Shown in pieces: positions 1 through 5,877 of a stretch of DNA of 5,877 bases (position 1 is the first letter of the stretch; each line of letters begins with the position of its first letter). The notes under the pieces were generated by a model. The model saw only the letters and a program-made list of their open reading frames with translations, did not search any database and was not told the DNA's origin. Origin of the DNA: Oscillospiraceae bacterium (GTDB lineage Bacteria > Bacillota > Clostridia > Oscillospirales > Butyricicoccaceae); NCBI GenBank assembly GCA_902797555.1, contig CADBTM010000040.1:1-5877 (forward strand), in the 5' to 3' direction. The translations under genes and the position numbers were made by a program.

Positions 1-3
1 ATA

Positions 4-118
<115 letters not shown>

Positions 119-120
119 AC

Positions 121-150
121 AAAAGCGACAAGCGAAAGCTTGTCGCTTTT
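121..150 (+). terminator. Intrinsic terminator of the 5S rRNA unit
   Basis: A perfect 9-bp stem, GCGACAAGC (125-133) with GCTTGTCGC (138-146), is closed by a GAAA tetraloop (134-137). It is flanked by AAAA before and TTTT after. The stable GNRA loop and U-tract make this a canonical rho-independent terminator. The A-tract on the left side could also let it work on the minus strand. Confidence 0.93.
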
Positions 151-167
151 GCTATATTCAAAACCAA

Positions 168-371
168 TTTTACATCCGGGCCGACCGCAAGCGCCGGGGC
201 GTGGGGACGCAGCTGCTGCGCACCGCCGAATCCGCCATGCGGGAGAGGGGGCTCACACTCTCCAAGGTGCATCTGGGCGGACCGCGAGAACAGTGGTTTG
301 AATCCTATGCGTTTTACCCCAAAAACGGATATGCGGAATATGCGCCGCGGTATATGTGCAAGCGGCTGTAA
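168..371 (+). pseudogene. 3' fragment of a GNAT N-acetyltransferase gene
   Basis: The frame ending at TAA 369-371 encodes about 67 residues matching the second half of a GNAT acetyltransferase. It starts FYIRADRKRRGVGTQLL, which contains the acetyl-CoA pyrophosphate loop (R-R-G-V-G), then an amphipathic helix, and ends with FYPKNGYAEYAPRYMCKRL, a typical GNAT strand 6-7 region. The N-terminal half is missing. The frame stays open back to a stop at 105-107 but has no ATG before 237, and the terminator of the 5S gene lies inside that open stretch. GC content jumps from an AT-rich spacer (147-170) to GC-rich coding sequence at the point where similarity begins. I infer a gene truncated by whatever placed the rRNA locus here. 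A misassembly at an rRNA repeat would give the same picture. Confidence 0.8.
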
Positions 372-405
372 CTTATACAAAAATTGATAAAAGATTCAAG
401 AAGGA

Positions 406-435
406 ATCCCCGCTGCGCTCTTGCACAGCGGGGAT
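406..435. repeat. Perfect 10-bp inverted repeat over a -35 region
   Basis: ATCCCCGCTG (406-415) and CAGCGGGGAT (426-435) are exact reverse complements separated by 10 bases. The right arm and spacer overlap the candidate -35 box at 421-426. No U-tract follows on the + strand, and only a weakly pyrimidine-rich run (TCCTTCTT) follows on the minus strand. It is therefore not a convincing terminator. It could be an operator or a decayed terminator. Confidence 0.6.
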
Positions 436-449
436 AAATCTGTTACAAT
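421..449 (+). promoter_or_regulatory. Candidate sigma-A promoter of the dsdA operon
   Basis: TTGCAC (421-426) and TACAAT (444-449) are separated by 17 bases. The -10 box matches TATAAT at five of six positions, while the -35 box matches TTGACA only at its TTG. Transcription would start near 456-458, giving a leader of about 50 nt before the ATG at 507. It is the best promoter-like site between the acetyltransferase fragment and the next gene. Confidence 0.55.
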
Positions 450-470
450 ATAAGTTGAATTATTATGGAG

Positions 471-490
471 GGCTGTGCCCGAGCGCAGCC
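471..490 (+). promoter_or_regulatory. Leader hairpin before the first operon gene
   Basis: GGCTGTG (471-477) can pair with CGCAGCC (484-490) around a six-base loop, giving 7 bp with one G-U pair. It ends five bases before the GGAG of the ribosome binding site. It may be only a chance structure in GC-rich sequence. Confidence 0.3.
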
Positions 491-495
491 GAGAT

Positions 496-499
496 GGAG
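496..499 (+). promoter_or_regulatory. Ribosome binding site selecting the 507 start
   Basis: GGAG lies seven bases before the ATG at 507. The earlier in-frame ATG at 465 has no Shine-Dalgarno sequence and would sit only about 8 bases after the predicted transcription start, so 507 is preferred. Confidence 0.7.
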
Positions 500-506
500 C
501 AAGACT

Positions 507-1073
507 ATGGAAACCTTTGAAGTGCCCATTCTGAACGTGGGCGTTACCGAACTGTATCTGAATCAGCGCAAGCTGGAGGCCGTCCGGGAAATCAGCCTGA
601 AGGAGGACTTTGCCGGTTTTTCTCCGCTGCCCGTCTATGATTTCGGCGACGGCAAGCCCACCCTCACCGACGGTCACCACCGCGCTTTTCTCATGTGGCA
701 GCAGGGCAAGCCCACGCTGACCGTCTATTGGGACACCGACGCCAACGTGACCTCCAAGGTGAGCCAAAAGATGTATCATCTCATGCTGGATTGGTGCAAA
801 AACGCCGGCGTGGACAATGTCTCCAAGCTGCAAAGCCGCATCCTGCAGCCGGCGGGCTACGAGCTGTTCTGGCTGGAGCGGTGCAGGCGGGGGTATACGC
901 TCTTGAACAACCGCAACAAGCAGGCGATCGATCAGGCAAAGGCGCTGGCGCCCGGCCTAACGCTGTACGGCGCGGAGCGGGATATGCGCACCTTCTATTT
1001 TGAAGACGGACAGGGCAAGCTGTTCAAGCATTATGACGGCGAGCTCAAGCCCGAGCGCAGCGACAGTATTTGA
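507..1073 (+). CDS. ParB/Srx-like domain protein with DGHHR motif
   Basis: This is a 188-residue soluble protein with no signal peptide or membrane segment. Residues 4-75 fit the ParB/sulfiredoxin-like fold. They run from a first strand (FEVPILNVGVTEL), through a helix, then LPVYDF and the loop TLTDGHHRA (DGHHR at 55-59), to a helix and the strand LTVYW. In this superfamily DGHHR-type loops bind phosphate or nucleotide. The superfamily includes DNA-binding ParB, sulfiredoxin and free L-serine kinases (SerK, SbnI). The C-terminal 110 residues, rich in aromatic and basic residues, are not recognised. There is no helix-turn-helix of the kind chromosome-partition ParB carries, so a partition role is unlikely. 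It is first in the proposed operon, 18 nt upstream of dsdA. A nearby glutamate (E15 in VTEL) lies where serine kinases carry their catalytic glutamate, as far as I can judge by eye. The fold is a fair call; the function is unknown. Confidence 0.75.
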   Translation: METFEVPILNVGVTELYLNQRKLEAVREISLKEDFAGFSPLPVYDFGDGKPTLTDGHHRAFLMWQQGKPTLTVYWDTDANVTSKVSQKMYHLMLDWCKNAGVDNVSKLQSRILQPAGYELFWLERCRRGYTLLNNRNKQAIDQAKALAPGLTLYGAERDMRTFYFEDGQGKLFKHYDGELKPERSDSI

Positions 1074-1091
1074 CGAAAGGAAGCGCGAAAT

Positions 1092-2423
1092 ATGGAGTTC
1101 ACCCGGGAAGAGCTGCTCACCAAGGATCCCATCCTGCCCGCCATGGCGGCAGGGGAGGAGGTCTTTTGGAGCAACAAAAAGGCGCGTCCCGCGGCAGAGG
1201 CACAGGGCGAGATGCCCCTTACGCTGGCGGATATCCGGGATGCGGACGCCCGCCTGCGGCGGTTTGCCCCCTTTCTCATGGTGCAGTTTCCCGAAACGCG
1301 CCCTCGGGGCGGGCTGATCGAATCGCCCCTCACGCCCATTCCGAATATGAAGGCGGCGCTGGAGGCGCAGCTCGGTCTGCCTATCCCGCCCGCCCTGCTG
1401 CTCAAGCAGGACAGCCATCTGGCCATCGCCGGATCGGTCAAGGCGCGAGGCGGCATTTATGAGGTGCTCAAGCACACCGAAACGCTGGCCATGGAGCACG
1501 GACTTCTGCGGGAGAGCGACGACTATGCCAAGCTGGCCACGCCGGAAATGCGGGCGTTTTTCTCCCGGTACACCGTGCAGGTGGGCTCTACCGGCAATCT
1601 GGGCATGAGCATCGGCATCGCCTCGGCGGCGGTGGGCTATCAGGTCATCGTCCACATGAGCGCCGACGCAAAGCAGTGGAAAAAGGATCTCCTCCGCGCC
1701 CACGGGGTGCAGGTGGTGGAATACGCCTCCGACTATGGCGAGGCGGTCAAGCAGGGGCGCGCCCGGTCGGACGCGGACCCCAAGAGCTATTTTGTGGACG
1801 ACGAAAACTCCAAGGATCTGTTTTTGGGCTATGCCGTTGCGGCGCTGCGGCTGAAGGATCAGCTGGACGAACAGGGCATTCCTGTGGACAGCGCCCATCC
1901 GCTGGTGGTCACCATCCCCTGTGGGGTGGGCGGCGCGCCCGGCGGAGTGACCTTTGGCCTCAAGCAGGTGTTCGGAGACAACGTATATTGCTTTTTCGCC
2001 GAGCCTGTCCAGTGCCCCTCCATGCTGGTGGGCATGGCCACCGGACTGCACAGCGCCGTCTGCGTGCAGGATATCGGCCTGACCGGACGGACAGAGGCCG
2101 ACGGTCTGGCCTGCGCCCGACCCTCCGGCTTTGTGGGAAAGGTGATGGAGCCGCTGGTGAGCGGCGAGGTCACGGTGGCCGACGAACGGCTGAAACCGTG
2201 GCTGCGCATGCTCCACCGCAGCGAGGGCATCTTTTTGGAGCCCAGCGCCTGCGCGGGCTTTCGCGGCGTGACGGCGCTTTACGGCACCCCGGAGGGCAGA
2301 GCGTGGCTGCAGCAGGCCGGTCTGGCAGGCAAGCTGGATCAGGCCGCCCACATCGTTTGGGCGACCGGCGGCGCGCTGGTGCCGGAGGACATCCGAAAAG
2401 CCTATCTGGAGGAAACCCTATGA
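1092..2423 (+). CDS. dsdA: D-serine ammonia-lyase (D-serine dehydratase)
   Basis: This is a cytoplasmic PLP enzyme of fold type II that converts D-serine to pyruvate and ammonia (EC 4.3.1.18). The 443 residues match the usual DsdA length (442 in E. coli). The Schiff-base lysine is K117 in AGSVKARGG. The substrate and cofactor loop GSTGNLG is at 165-171, the glycine-rich phosphate cradle CGVGGAPGG at 277-285, and the late WATGG motif at 423-427, so all expected active-site elements are present. An AAAGGAA site about ten bases upstream supports the ATG at 1092. No dsdC regulator or dsdX transporter is next to it. Instead it sits between a ParB-like gene (18-nt gap) and an acetyltransferase whose start overlaps its stop. 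Likely roles are removal of inhibitory D-serine or its use as a carbon and nitrogen source. The family assignment is firm. Confidence 0.97.
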   Translation: MEFTREELLTKDPILPAMAAGEEVFWSNKKARPAAEAQGEMPLTLADIRDADARLRRFAPFLMVQFPETRPRGGLIESPLTPIPNMKAALEAQLGLPIPPALLLKQDSHLAIAGSVKARGGIYEVLKHTETLAMEHGLLRESDDYAKLATPEMRAFFSRYTVQVGSTGNLGMSIGIASAAVGYQVIVHMSADAKQWKKDLLRAHGVQVVEYASDYGEAVKQGRARSDADPKSYFVDDENSKDLFLGYAVAALRLKDQLDEQGIPVDSAHPLVVTIPCGVGGAPGGVTFGLKQVFGDNVYCFFAEPVQCPSMLVGMATGLHSAVCVQDIGLTGRTEADGLACARPSGFVGKVMEPLVSGEVTVADERLKPWLRMLHRSEGIFLEPSACAGFRGVTALYGTPEGRAWLQQAGLAGKLDQAAHIVWATGGALVPEDIRKAYLEETL

Positions 2424-2908
2424 CCGACAAAGCTGACCCCAAAAAGGTGATCGCGCCCCTGCCCTCGGAAGAGCTGGAGGAGGCGCTTGCGCTGGTGTGG
2501 GACGTGTTTTCCACCTGCGAATCGGAGGAGCTCCCTCAGGAGGCCATCGACGAGTTTTGGGAGCGCATCGATTATGAATACATGCTCCATCGCATGGGCG
2601 ACGGAACGCTGCGGTTCTGGGGCGCCTATGACGACGGATATCTGGTGGGCGTGTGCGCCATGCGGGATCTGAGCCACATCGAGCTGCTCTATGTGGATCC
2701 GGAATATCAGCGGCAGGGCATCGCCACAAATCTGCTCAAGCATGCCCTCATCGACTGCAGGGAGCTGGACGACAGCATCCGGCGGATTACGGCAAACGCC
2801 ACCCCGTTTTCCCGAGGGTTTTTCCTCAAGATGGGCTTTACCGCCACGGCCGCCGAGCATAAAGAGGATGGATTGATCCTCATCCCCATGGCCCTGGAGG
2901 GGAAATAA
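2420..2908 (+). CDS. GNAT family N-acetyltransferase
   Basis: This 162-residue protein would transfer an acetyl group from acetyl-CoA to an amine; the substrate is not predictable. Residues 68-94 give the central strands (WGAYDDGYLVGVCAMR, then IELLYVDPEY). Next comes the acetyl-CoA loop QRQGIA (97-102) at the start of the pyrophosphate-binding helix, and NATPFSRGFFLKMGF (125-139) forms the C-terminal strand-helix-strand end. The start ATG overlaps the dsdA stop as ATGA. A GGAGG site (2408-2412) lies inside the dsdA end, seven bases before the ATG, so translational coupling is likely. The N-terminal 60 residues, with many acidic residues and tyrosines, are the variable acceptor-binding part. 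Placement after dsdA hints at an amine or amino-acid substrate, but this is inference. It is distinct in sequence from the fragment at 168-371. Confidence 0.93.
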   Translation: MTDKADPKKVIAPLPSEELEEALALVWDVFSTCESEELPQEAIDEFWERIDYEYMLHRMGDGTLRFWGAYDDGYLVGVCAMRDLSHIELLYVDPEYQRQGIATNLLKHALIDCRELDDSIRRITANATPFSRGFFLKMGFTATAAEHKEDGLILIPMALEGK

Positions 2909-3040
2909 GCGGGCCATCAAAACGGCGCTTCTGCGCCGCGCGCCGGGTGGCGCGGCCGCGAAGGGAGGATCTGTGTGATCCGACCGGAGCGAATGAAATG
3001 AAATGGGGTCCCCGCAAAATCGAAGATTTTGTGGGGCAAT
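2909..3040. repeat. Multi-hairpin GC-rich intergenic element
   Basis: This stretch carries four stem-loops in series: CGGCGC/GCGCCG (2923-2938, loop TTCT); CGCGCC/GGCGCG (2939-2954, loop GGGT); GGATC/GATCC (2967-2981); and a 12-bp stem at 3010-3036. Between the last two is a threefold five-base repeat, AATGA AATGA AATGG (2992-3006), leading into the odd palindrome GGGGTCCCC (3005-3013). No ORF or clear promoter is seen. The arrangement resembles dispersed non-coding repeats that I recall from Oscillospiraceae-type genomes, where the CCCCGCAAAATC...GATTTTGTGGGG stem recurs between genes. That recollection is not verified here, and only one copy is in the window. Confidence 0.55.
3010..3036 (+). 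promoter_or_regulatory. Stem-loop just upstream of the XpaC-family gene
   Basis: CCCCGCAAAATC (3010-3021) pairs with GATTTTGTGGGG (3025-3036) over 12 bp, with one G-U pair and a GAA loop. No T-run follows, so it is not a classical terminator on this strand. It ends four bases before the AAGGAGG site at 3041-3047 and would form in the mRNA leader if transcription comes from upstream. Roles could include 5' mRNA protection, processing or attenuation. Confidence 0.5.
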
Positions 3041-3047
3041 AAGGAGG
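3041..3047 (+). promoter_or_regulatory. Strong ribosome binding site selecting the 3057 start
   Basis: AAGGAGG sits nine bases before the ATG at 3057. It rules out the longer in-frame start at 3003, whose first 18 codons would read through the stem-loop element. Confidence 0.9.
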
Positions 3048-3056
3048 AAGAGTCAC

Positions 3057-4457
3057 ATGGCGTACAATAGACAAAGCGGAGGACGCATCCCCGCATGGCT
3101 CATCGTACTTGGATTTATGTTTGGCTTTTGGCCGGGCATGATCCTGCTGGGTGTGCGTCTGGTGCAGGAAATGAGCGCCCGGGACAACGGCGCGGCACGC
3201 CGCACCGACCGGCAGTGGGATCAGACCACCCGCGCCGCGTCCGAATGGTCGCGCAACGCCCAGGACGTGAGCTATCGCAACGTCAACGGGCAGCGCACCT
3301 ATCAGCCGCCCCAGACGCAGTATGTCTCTGACCGGGTGAATGCCCGGCAGCAAAACGGGCAGATGCAGGGCGAGCAGAGTGCAGACGGAAGCTATCACTA
3401 CGTCTATCGCGGTCAGACCGCCCGTCAGCCCGGCGCGCAGGCAAACGCCGTCCGGGAACAGCAGGCGCAGCAGGAGATGGAAGCGCGTCGGGCGCAGCAG
3501 GCCGCCCAGCAGGCGCAGCCCAGAAAGCGTTCTCTGCTGGACAATATCCACCTGTCTCCCAAGATCGGCAAGAGCCTGAAAACCGGCGGCAACATCACGC
3601 TGGGCGTGGGCGCAGCCATCGCCCTCATCGTGCTTTTGGGCAACATCGGCGCGGGCGACTTTTGGGAGGGCATTCTTGCCTCCACCATCACAGCTCTGGT
3701 GATCTGCGGCCCCGGCGCCGCCATGAGCATCATCGGCTCGCGCAAGCATGACCGCGTGATGCGGTGCCGCACCTATGCGGCCATGATCGGCGATCTGCGC
3801 CGGGTAGACATCGACGATCTGGCGGCTGCCATCCCCACCAGCTATAAAAAGTGCGTGGAGGACCTTAACTGGATGATGGGCGAAGGGCTGCTCAAGGGCA
3901 TGTACATCGACGGCAGCACCCGTTCTCTCACCTATCCCGACGCCAAGGACGACAAAAAGAAGAAACGGACGTCGGTCACCGAGATGCCTCCCGCCAACAC
4001 CGAGGGCAAGGAAAAGGTCTATCCCGAGGAGTGGCGCATTCACCGCCTGAATGAAGAAATCGCCGACGAGCACGTTTCCGCGCAGATGGATCGTCTGGAA
4101 AGCCTGACCCACAAGATCCTGGCCTATGCCGACGATCACCCCGAAAAGGAAGAAAGCCTGCGGCAGTTTAAAAATCACTATCTGCCCAAGACCTTCAATA
4201 TTCTGGAATCCTATGCCCGGATGGAGCGCACCGGCATCGAGGGCGGCAACATTTCCTCCGCCATGAAGGACGTGGAGGAGATCATGGATAAGCTGGTGGC
4301 CGGCTTTGAAAAGCAGCTGGACAGCCTGTACGACGACGAGGCGCTGGATGTGACCACCGACATCAGCGTGCTGGAAAACATGATGAAGATGGAGGGACTG
4401 TCCGATCTGGATCCCTTTGGCTCGCTGAAAAAGGACGACGACCTGCTGACGAAGTGA
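3057..4457 (+). CDS. XpaC-family membrane protein
   Basis: This is a 466-residue predicted membrane protein. Residues 11-34 form a first membrane segment (IPAWLIVLGFMFGFWPGMIL). Residues 40-165 are a polar linker rich in Gln, Arg and Ala, and QQAQQEMEARRAQQAAQQAQ marks low complexity at 135-154. Residues 178-197 and 203-226 are two more membrane segments. Residues 236-286 look like a small winged-helix-type domain (RTYAAMIGDLRRVDIDDLAAAI, then VEDLNWMMGEGLLKGMYID). Residues 325-450 are helical and acidic and match the XpaC family (5-bromo-4-chloroindolyl phosphate hydrolysis protein), with HYLPKTFNILESYARME as the most telling stretch. The family name comes from an old Bacillus phenotype and does not establish hydrolase activity; I see no catalytic motif. 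XpaC genes often neighbour telA, which is absent here. Downstream genes encode a rhomboid protease and a MATE pump. Function is unknown; envelope stress or tolerance is plausible. Confidence 0.8.
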   Translation: MAYNRQSGGRIPAWLIVLGFMFGFWPGMILLGVRLVQEMSARDNGAARRTDRQWDQTTRAASEWSRNAQDVSYRNVNGQRTYQPPQTQYVSDRVNARQQNGQMQGEQSADGSYHYVYRGQTARQPGAQANAVREQQAQQEMEARRAQQAAQQAQPRKRSLLDNIHLSPKIGKSLKTGGNITLGVGAAIALIVLLGNIGAGDFWEGILASTITALVICGPGAAMSIIGSRKHDRVMRCRTYAAMIGDLRRVDIDDLAAAIPTSYKKCVEDLNWMMGEGLLKGMYIDGSTRSLTYPDAKDDKKKKRTSVTEMPPANTEGKEKVYPEEWRIHRLNEEIADEHVSAQMDRLESLTHKILAYADDHPEKEESLRQFKNHYLPKTFNILESYARMERTGIEGGNISSAMKDVEEIMDKLVAGFEKQLDSLYDDEALDVTTDISVLENMMKMEGLSDLDPFGSLKKDDDLLTK

Positions 4458-4463
4458 GGAGAG
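4456..4463 (+). promoter_or_regulatory. Ribosome binding site supporting a TTG start
   Basis: GAGGAGAG overlaps the TGA stop of the XpaC-family gene. Its GGAG core (4458-4461) lies six bases before TTG at 4468. No in-frame ATG occurs nearby, so TTG is the best start. Confidence 0.75.
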
Positions 4464-4467
4464 ACCG

Positions 4468-5031
4468 TTGAAAAAGCTCCAATACAATTCCCCGGTGATC
4501 CTGACCTATGTGCTTTTGTGCGCCGCGGCGCTGGGGCTCAATCGGCTCACCGCCGGACGAACCAATGCCCTGCTGTTCAGCGTGTACCGCAGCTCGTGGG
4601 GCGACGTGCTCACCTATGTGCGGCTGTTCGGCCATGTGATCGGACACAGCAGCTGGCAGCACTTCTTCAACAACACCCTCTACCTGCTCATCGTGGGACC
4701 CTCGGTAGAGGAGAAATACGGCAGCCGCAACCTGCTGGGCGCCATGGCGGTGACAGCGGTGGTTTCCGGGCTGGTGCACTGCTTTCTTTCGCCCAACACG
4801 GCGCTTTTGGGTGCCTCGGGTATCGTATTCATGCTGATTTTCCTTTCGTCGCTGGCTGGGGCGAGAAACGGACAGATCCCGCTCACCCTCATTCTGGTGG
4901 CGGTGCTCTATCTGGGGCAGGAGATCTATGACGCCGTCTTTGTGCAGGACGGCATCTCTCACCTGACCCACATCATCGGCGGCGTATGCGGAACCGTGCT
5001 GGGCTTTTCCATGAGAAAGGGCAGACGGTAA
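4468..5031 (+). CDS. Rhomboid family intramembrane serine protease
   Basis: This 187-residue polytopic protein is a probable rhomboid that would cleave membrane-spanning substrates within the bilayer. The catalytic serine is S117 in GASG (115-118). The catalytic histidine is most likely H168 in HLTHIIGGVCG. The conserved HxxxN of the second core helix is H65/N69 (WQHFFNN). About six hydrophobic helices can be picked out, near 8-26, 66-80, 88-106, 113-130, 137-156 and 166-182, which is the minimal bacterial six-helix core without an extra domain. The TTG start gives MKKLQYNSPVILTY, a positive N-terminus followed directly by helix 1. It lies 10 nt after the XpaC-family gene and 21 nt before the MATE gene, so cotranscription is expected. 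The substrate is unknown; the membrane-anchored XpaC-like neighbour is one candidate, by context only. Confidence 0.92.
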   Translation: MKKLQYNSPVILTYVLLCAAALGLNRLTAGRTNALLFSVYRSSWGDVLTYVRLFGHVIGHSSWQHFFNNTLYLLIVGPSVEEKYGSRNLLGAMAVTAVVSGLVHCFLSPNTALLGASGIVFMLIFLSSLAGARNGQIPLTLILVAVLYLGQEIYDAVFVQDGISHLTHIIGGVCGTVLGFSMRKGRR

Positions 5032-5040
5032 TAGAAAAAA

Positions 5041-5046
5041 GAGGAA
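5041..5046 (+). promoter_or_regulatory. Ribosome binding site supporting a GTG start
   Basis: GAGGAA lies six bases before GTG at 5053. The GTG begins a frame that opens with a typical MATE N-terminus, so it is preferred over any later ATG. Confidence 0.75.
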
Positions 5047-5052
5047 CGGATC

Positions 5053-5877
5053 GTGGCAAAGCAACTGGATCTTTTGGACAAAAGCATACCCCCCCACAAG
5101 CTGGTACTCGTGCTGGCATGGCCTACCGTTTTGGAGCAGATCCTCCAGACGGCGGTCAATTATGTGGACACCGCCATGGTGGGCTCCATCGGCACCACCG
5201 CCACCGCCGCCGTCAGCGTGTGCTCGGCAGCCGTGTGGTTCATCATGGGCATCACCGCCGGCGCCGCCATCGGCTATTCGGTCATCGTGGCGCGGCGCAT
5301 CGGTGAAGGAAAGCTGGAGGACGCACGGGAGACCATCCGGCAGTCGGTGCTGGCCATCGTGGTCATCGGACTGTTTCTGACCCTGCTGGTAGAGCTTTTT
5401 GTGGCGCCCAACCTGCCCTATTGGATGAAGGCCGAGGCCGACGTGGCCGTACAGGCCGTGTCCTATTTCCGCATCGTGGCGGCGGCCTATCTGTTTCAGA
5501 CCTCGCTGATGATCTGTTCCCGCATTTTGCGGTGCATCGGCGACACCAAAACACCGCTCAAGTTCAACATCCTCACCAACGTGATCAACGTGGTGGGCAA
5601 CTATATGCTGATTTATCCCTCCCGTCAGGTCAACCTGTTCGGTTGGGAGTTCACCCTCCATCGGGCGGGGATGGGCGTTTCGGGCGCGGCGCTGGCCACA
5701 GCCATCGCCACCACCTTTTCGGGGGCGGCGCTGCTGCTGGTGCTCTTTTGCCGCAAGGTGCCCACCCAGATCCATCTCAACGAGGATTTCCGTCCCAAGG
5801 GGGATATCATCCGTCAGGCCGTGCGTCTGGGCACGCCCTCCTTCTTTGAACGGGCGACGATCTCCAGCGGTCAGGTG
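5053..5877 (+). CDS. MATE family efflux transporter (3' end beyond window)
   Basis: This is the first 275 residues of a multidrug and toxin extrusion (MATE) transporter, which exports cationic drugs or metabolites in exchange for Na+ or H+. A GTG start gives MAKQLDLLDKSIPPHKLVLV. The first membrane segments contain WPTVLEQILQTAVNYVDTAMVG, the usual MATE helix 1, where the aspartate D39 and following MVG are conserved. Other signs are GYSVIVARRIGEG (74-86) after helix 2, RCIGDTKTPLKFN (160-172) before helix 5, and NVVGNYMLIY (179-188). Helix 6 (205-232) and a cytoplasmic loop leading into the second half (RLGTPSFFERA) follow. The frame is intact to the last base, so roughly 170-180 residues are missing if the protein is of normal length (about 450). 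It is the third gene of the XpaC-rhomboid-MATE cluster. Substrate cannot be inferred. Confidence 0.95.
   Translation, partial: MAKQLDLLDKSIPPHKLVLVLAWPTVLEQILQTAVNYVDTAMVGSIGTTATAAVSVCSAAVWFIMGITAGAAIGYSVIVARRIGEGKLEDARETIRQSVLAIVVIGLFLTLLVELFVAPNLPYWMKAEADVAVQAVSYFRIVAAAYLFQTSLMICSRILRCIGDTKTPLKFNILTNVINVVGNYMLIYPSRQVNLFGWEFTLHRAGMGVSGAALATAIATTFSGAALLLVLFCRKVPTQIHLNEDFRPKGDIIRQAVRLGTPSFFERATISSGQV

Noticed and set aside
465..506. Extended start of the ParB-like gene at ATG 465
   Set aside because: It has no ribosome binding site, lies almost at the predicted transcription start, and the extra 14 residues do not look like part of the fold. The ATG at 507 has GGAG at proper spacing.
957..2351. 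Long minus-strand open frame opposite dsdA
   Set aside because: dsdA on the + strand has all its catalytic motifs; the antisense frame has none and no ribosome binding site was evident.
2952..2959. GCGGCCGC palindrome as a protein-binding site
   Set aside because: An eight-base palindrome is expected by chance in such GC-rich sequence, and nothing else marks it as an operator.
3010..3036. 12-bp stem-loop as an intrinsic terminator
   Set aside because: The right arm is followed by CAATAAGGAGG rather than a T-run, and the ribosome binding site follows at once.
3003..3056. Extended start of the XpaC-family gene at ATG 3003
   Set aside because: The extra codons read through the stem-loop element, and AAGGAGG points to ATG 3057.
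2880..4487. Long minus-strand open frame of 535 codons antisense to the XpaC-family gene
   Set aside because: It is antisense to a well-supported gene, has low-complexity His/Gly/Leu-rich composition and matches no family. GC-rich coding sequence often leaves such frames open.
4363..5775. Long minus-strand open frame of 470 codons opposite the rhomboid and MATE genes
   Set aside because: It overlaps two clear genes, is rich in His, Gly and Gln without any domain, and starts inside another gene.

Overview
The window reads as a GC-rich Bacillota (Firmicutes) chromosome, probably a gut Clostridia of the Oscillospirales type. The grounds are strong AGGAGG-type ribosome binding sites, a Gram-positive style 5S rRNA, a membrane protein of the XpaC family and a GC-rich multi-hairpin intergenic element of a kind I associate with that group. 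The taxonomic call is inference; no gene here fixes the genus. All convincing genes lie on the + strand.

Region 1 (1-371) is the downstream edge of an rRNA locus. A complete or nearly complete 5S rRNA is followed at once by a textbook intrinsic terminator. Directly after the terminator comes the 3' part of a GNAT acetyltransferase gene, which has the acetyl-CoA loop and C-terminus but no start and no N-terminal half.

Region 2 (372-2908) holds a probable three-gene operon. A candidate sigma-A promoter, with its -35 box covered by a perfect 10-bp inverted repeat, precedes a ParB/Srx-like protein with a DGHHR motif. Then come D-serine ammonia-lyase (dsdA) and, in ATGA overlap, a GNAT acetyltransferase. 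DsdA converts D-serine to pyruvate and ammonia. The ParB-like fold includes free L-serine kinases, so a serine-related role for the first gene is possible but unproven.

Region 3 (2909-3056) is a 148-nt intergenic stretch packed with short GC-rich hairpins. It ends in a 12-bp stem-loop four bases before the next ribosome binding site, and looks like a dispersed repeat unit.

Region 4 (3057-5877) is a tight membrane-protein cluster. It has an XpaC-family protein with three predicted membrane segments and a winged-helix-like middle, a small rhomboid protease starting at TTG, and a MATE efflux transporter starting at GTG that runs off the window end. Gaps are 10 and 21 nt, so cotranscription is likely. 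I see no CRISPR array, transposase, phage gene or tRNA, and no clear new defence system.
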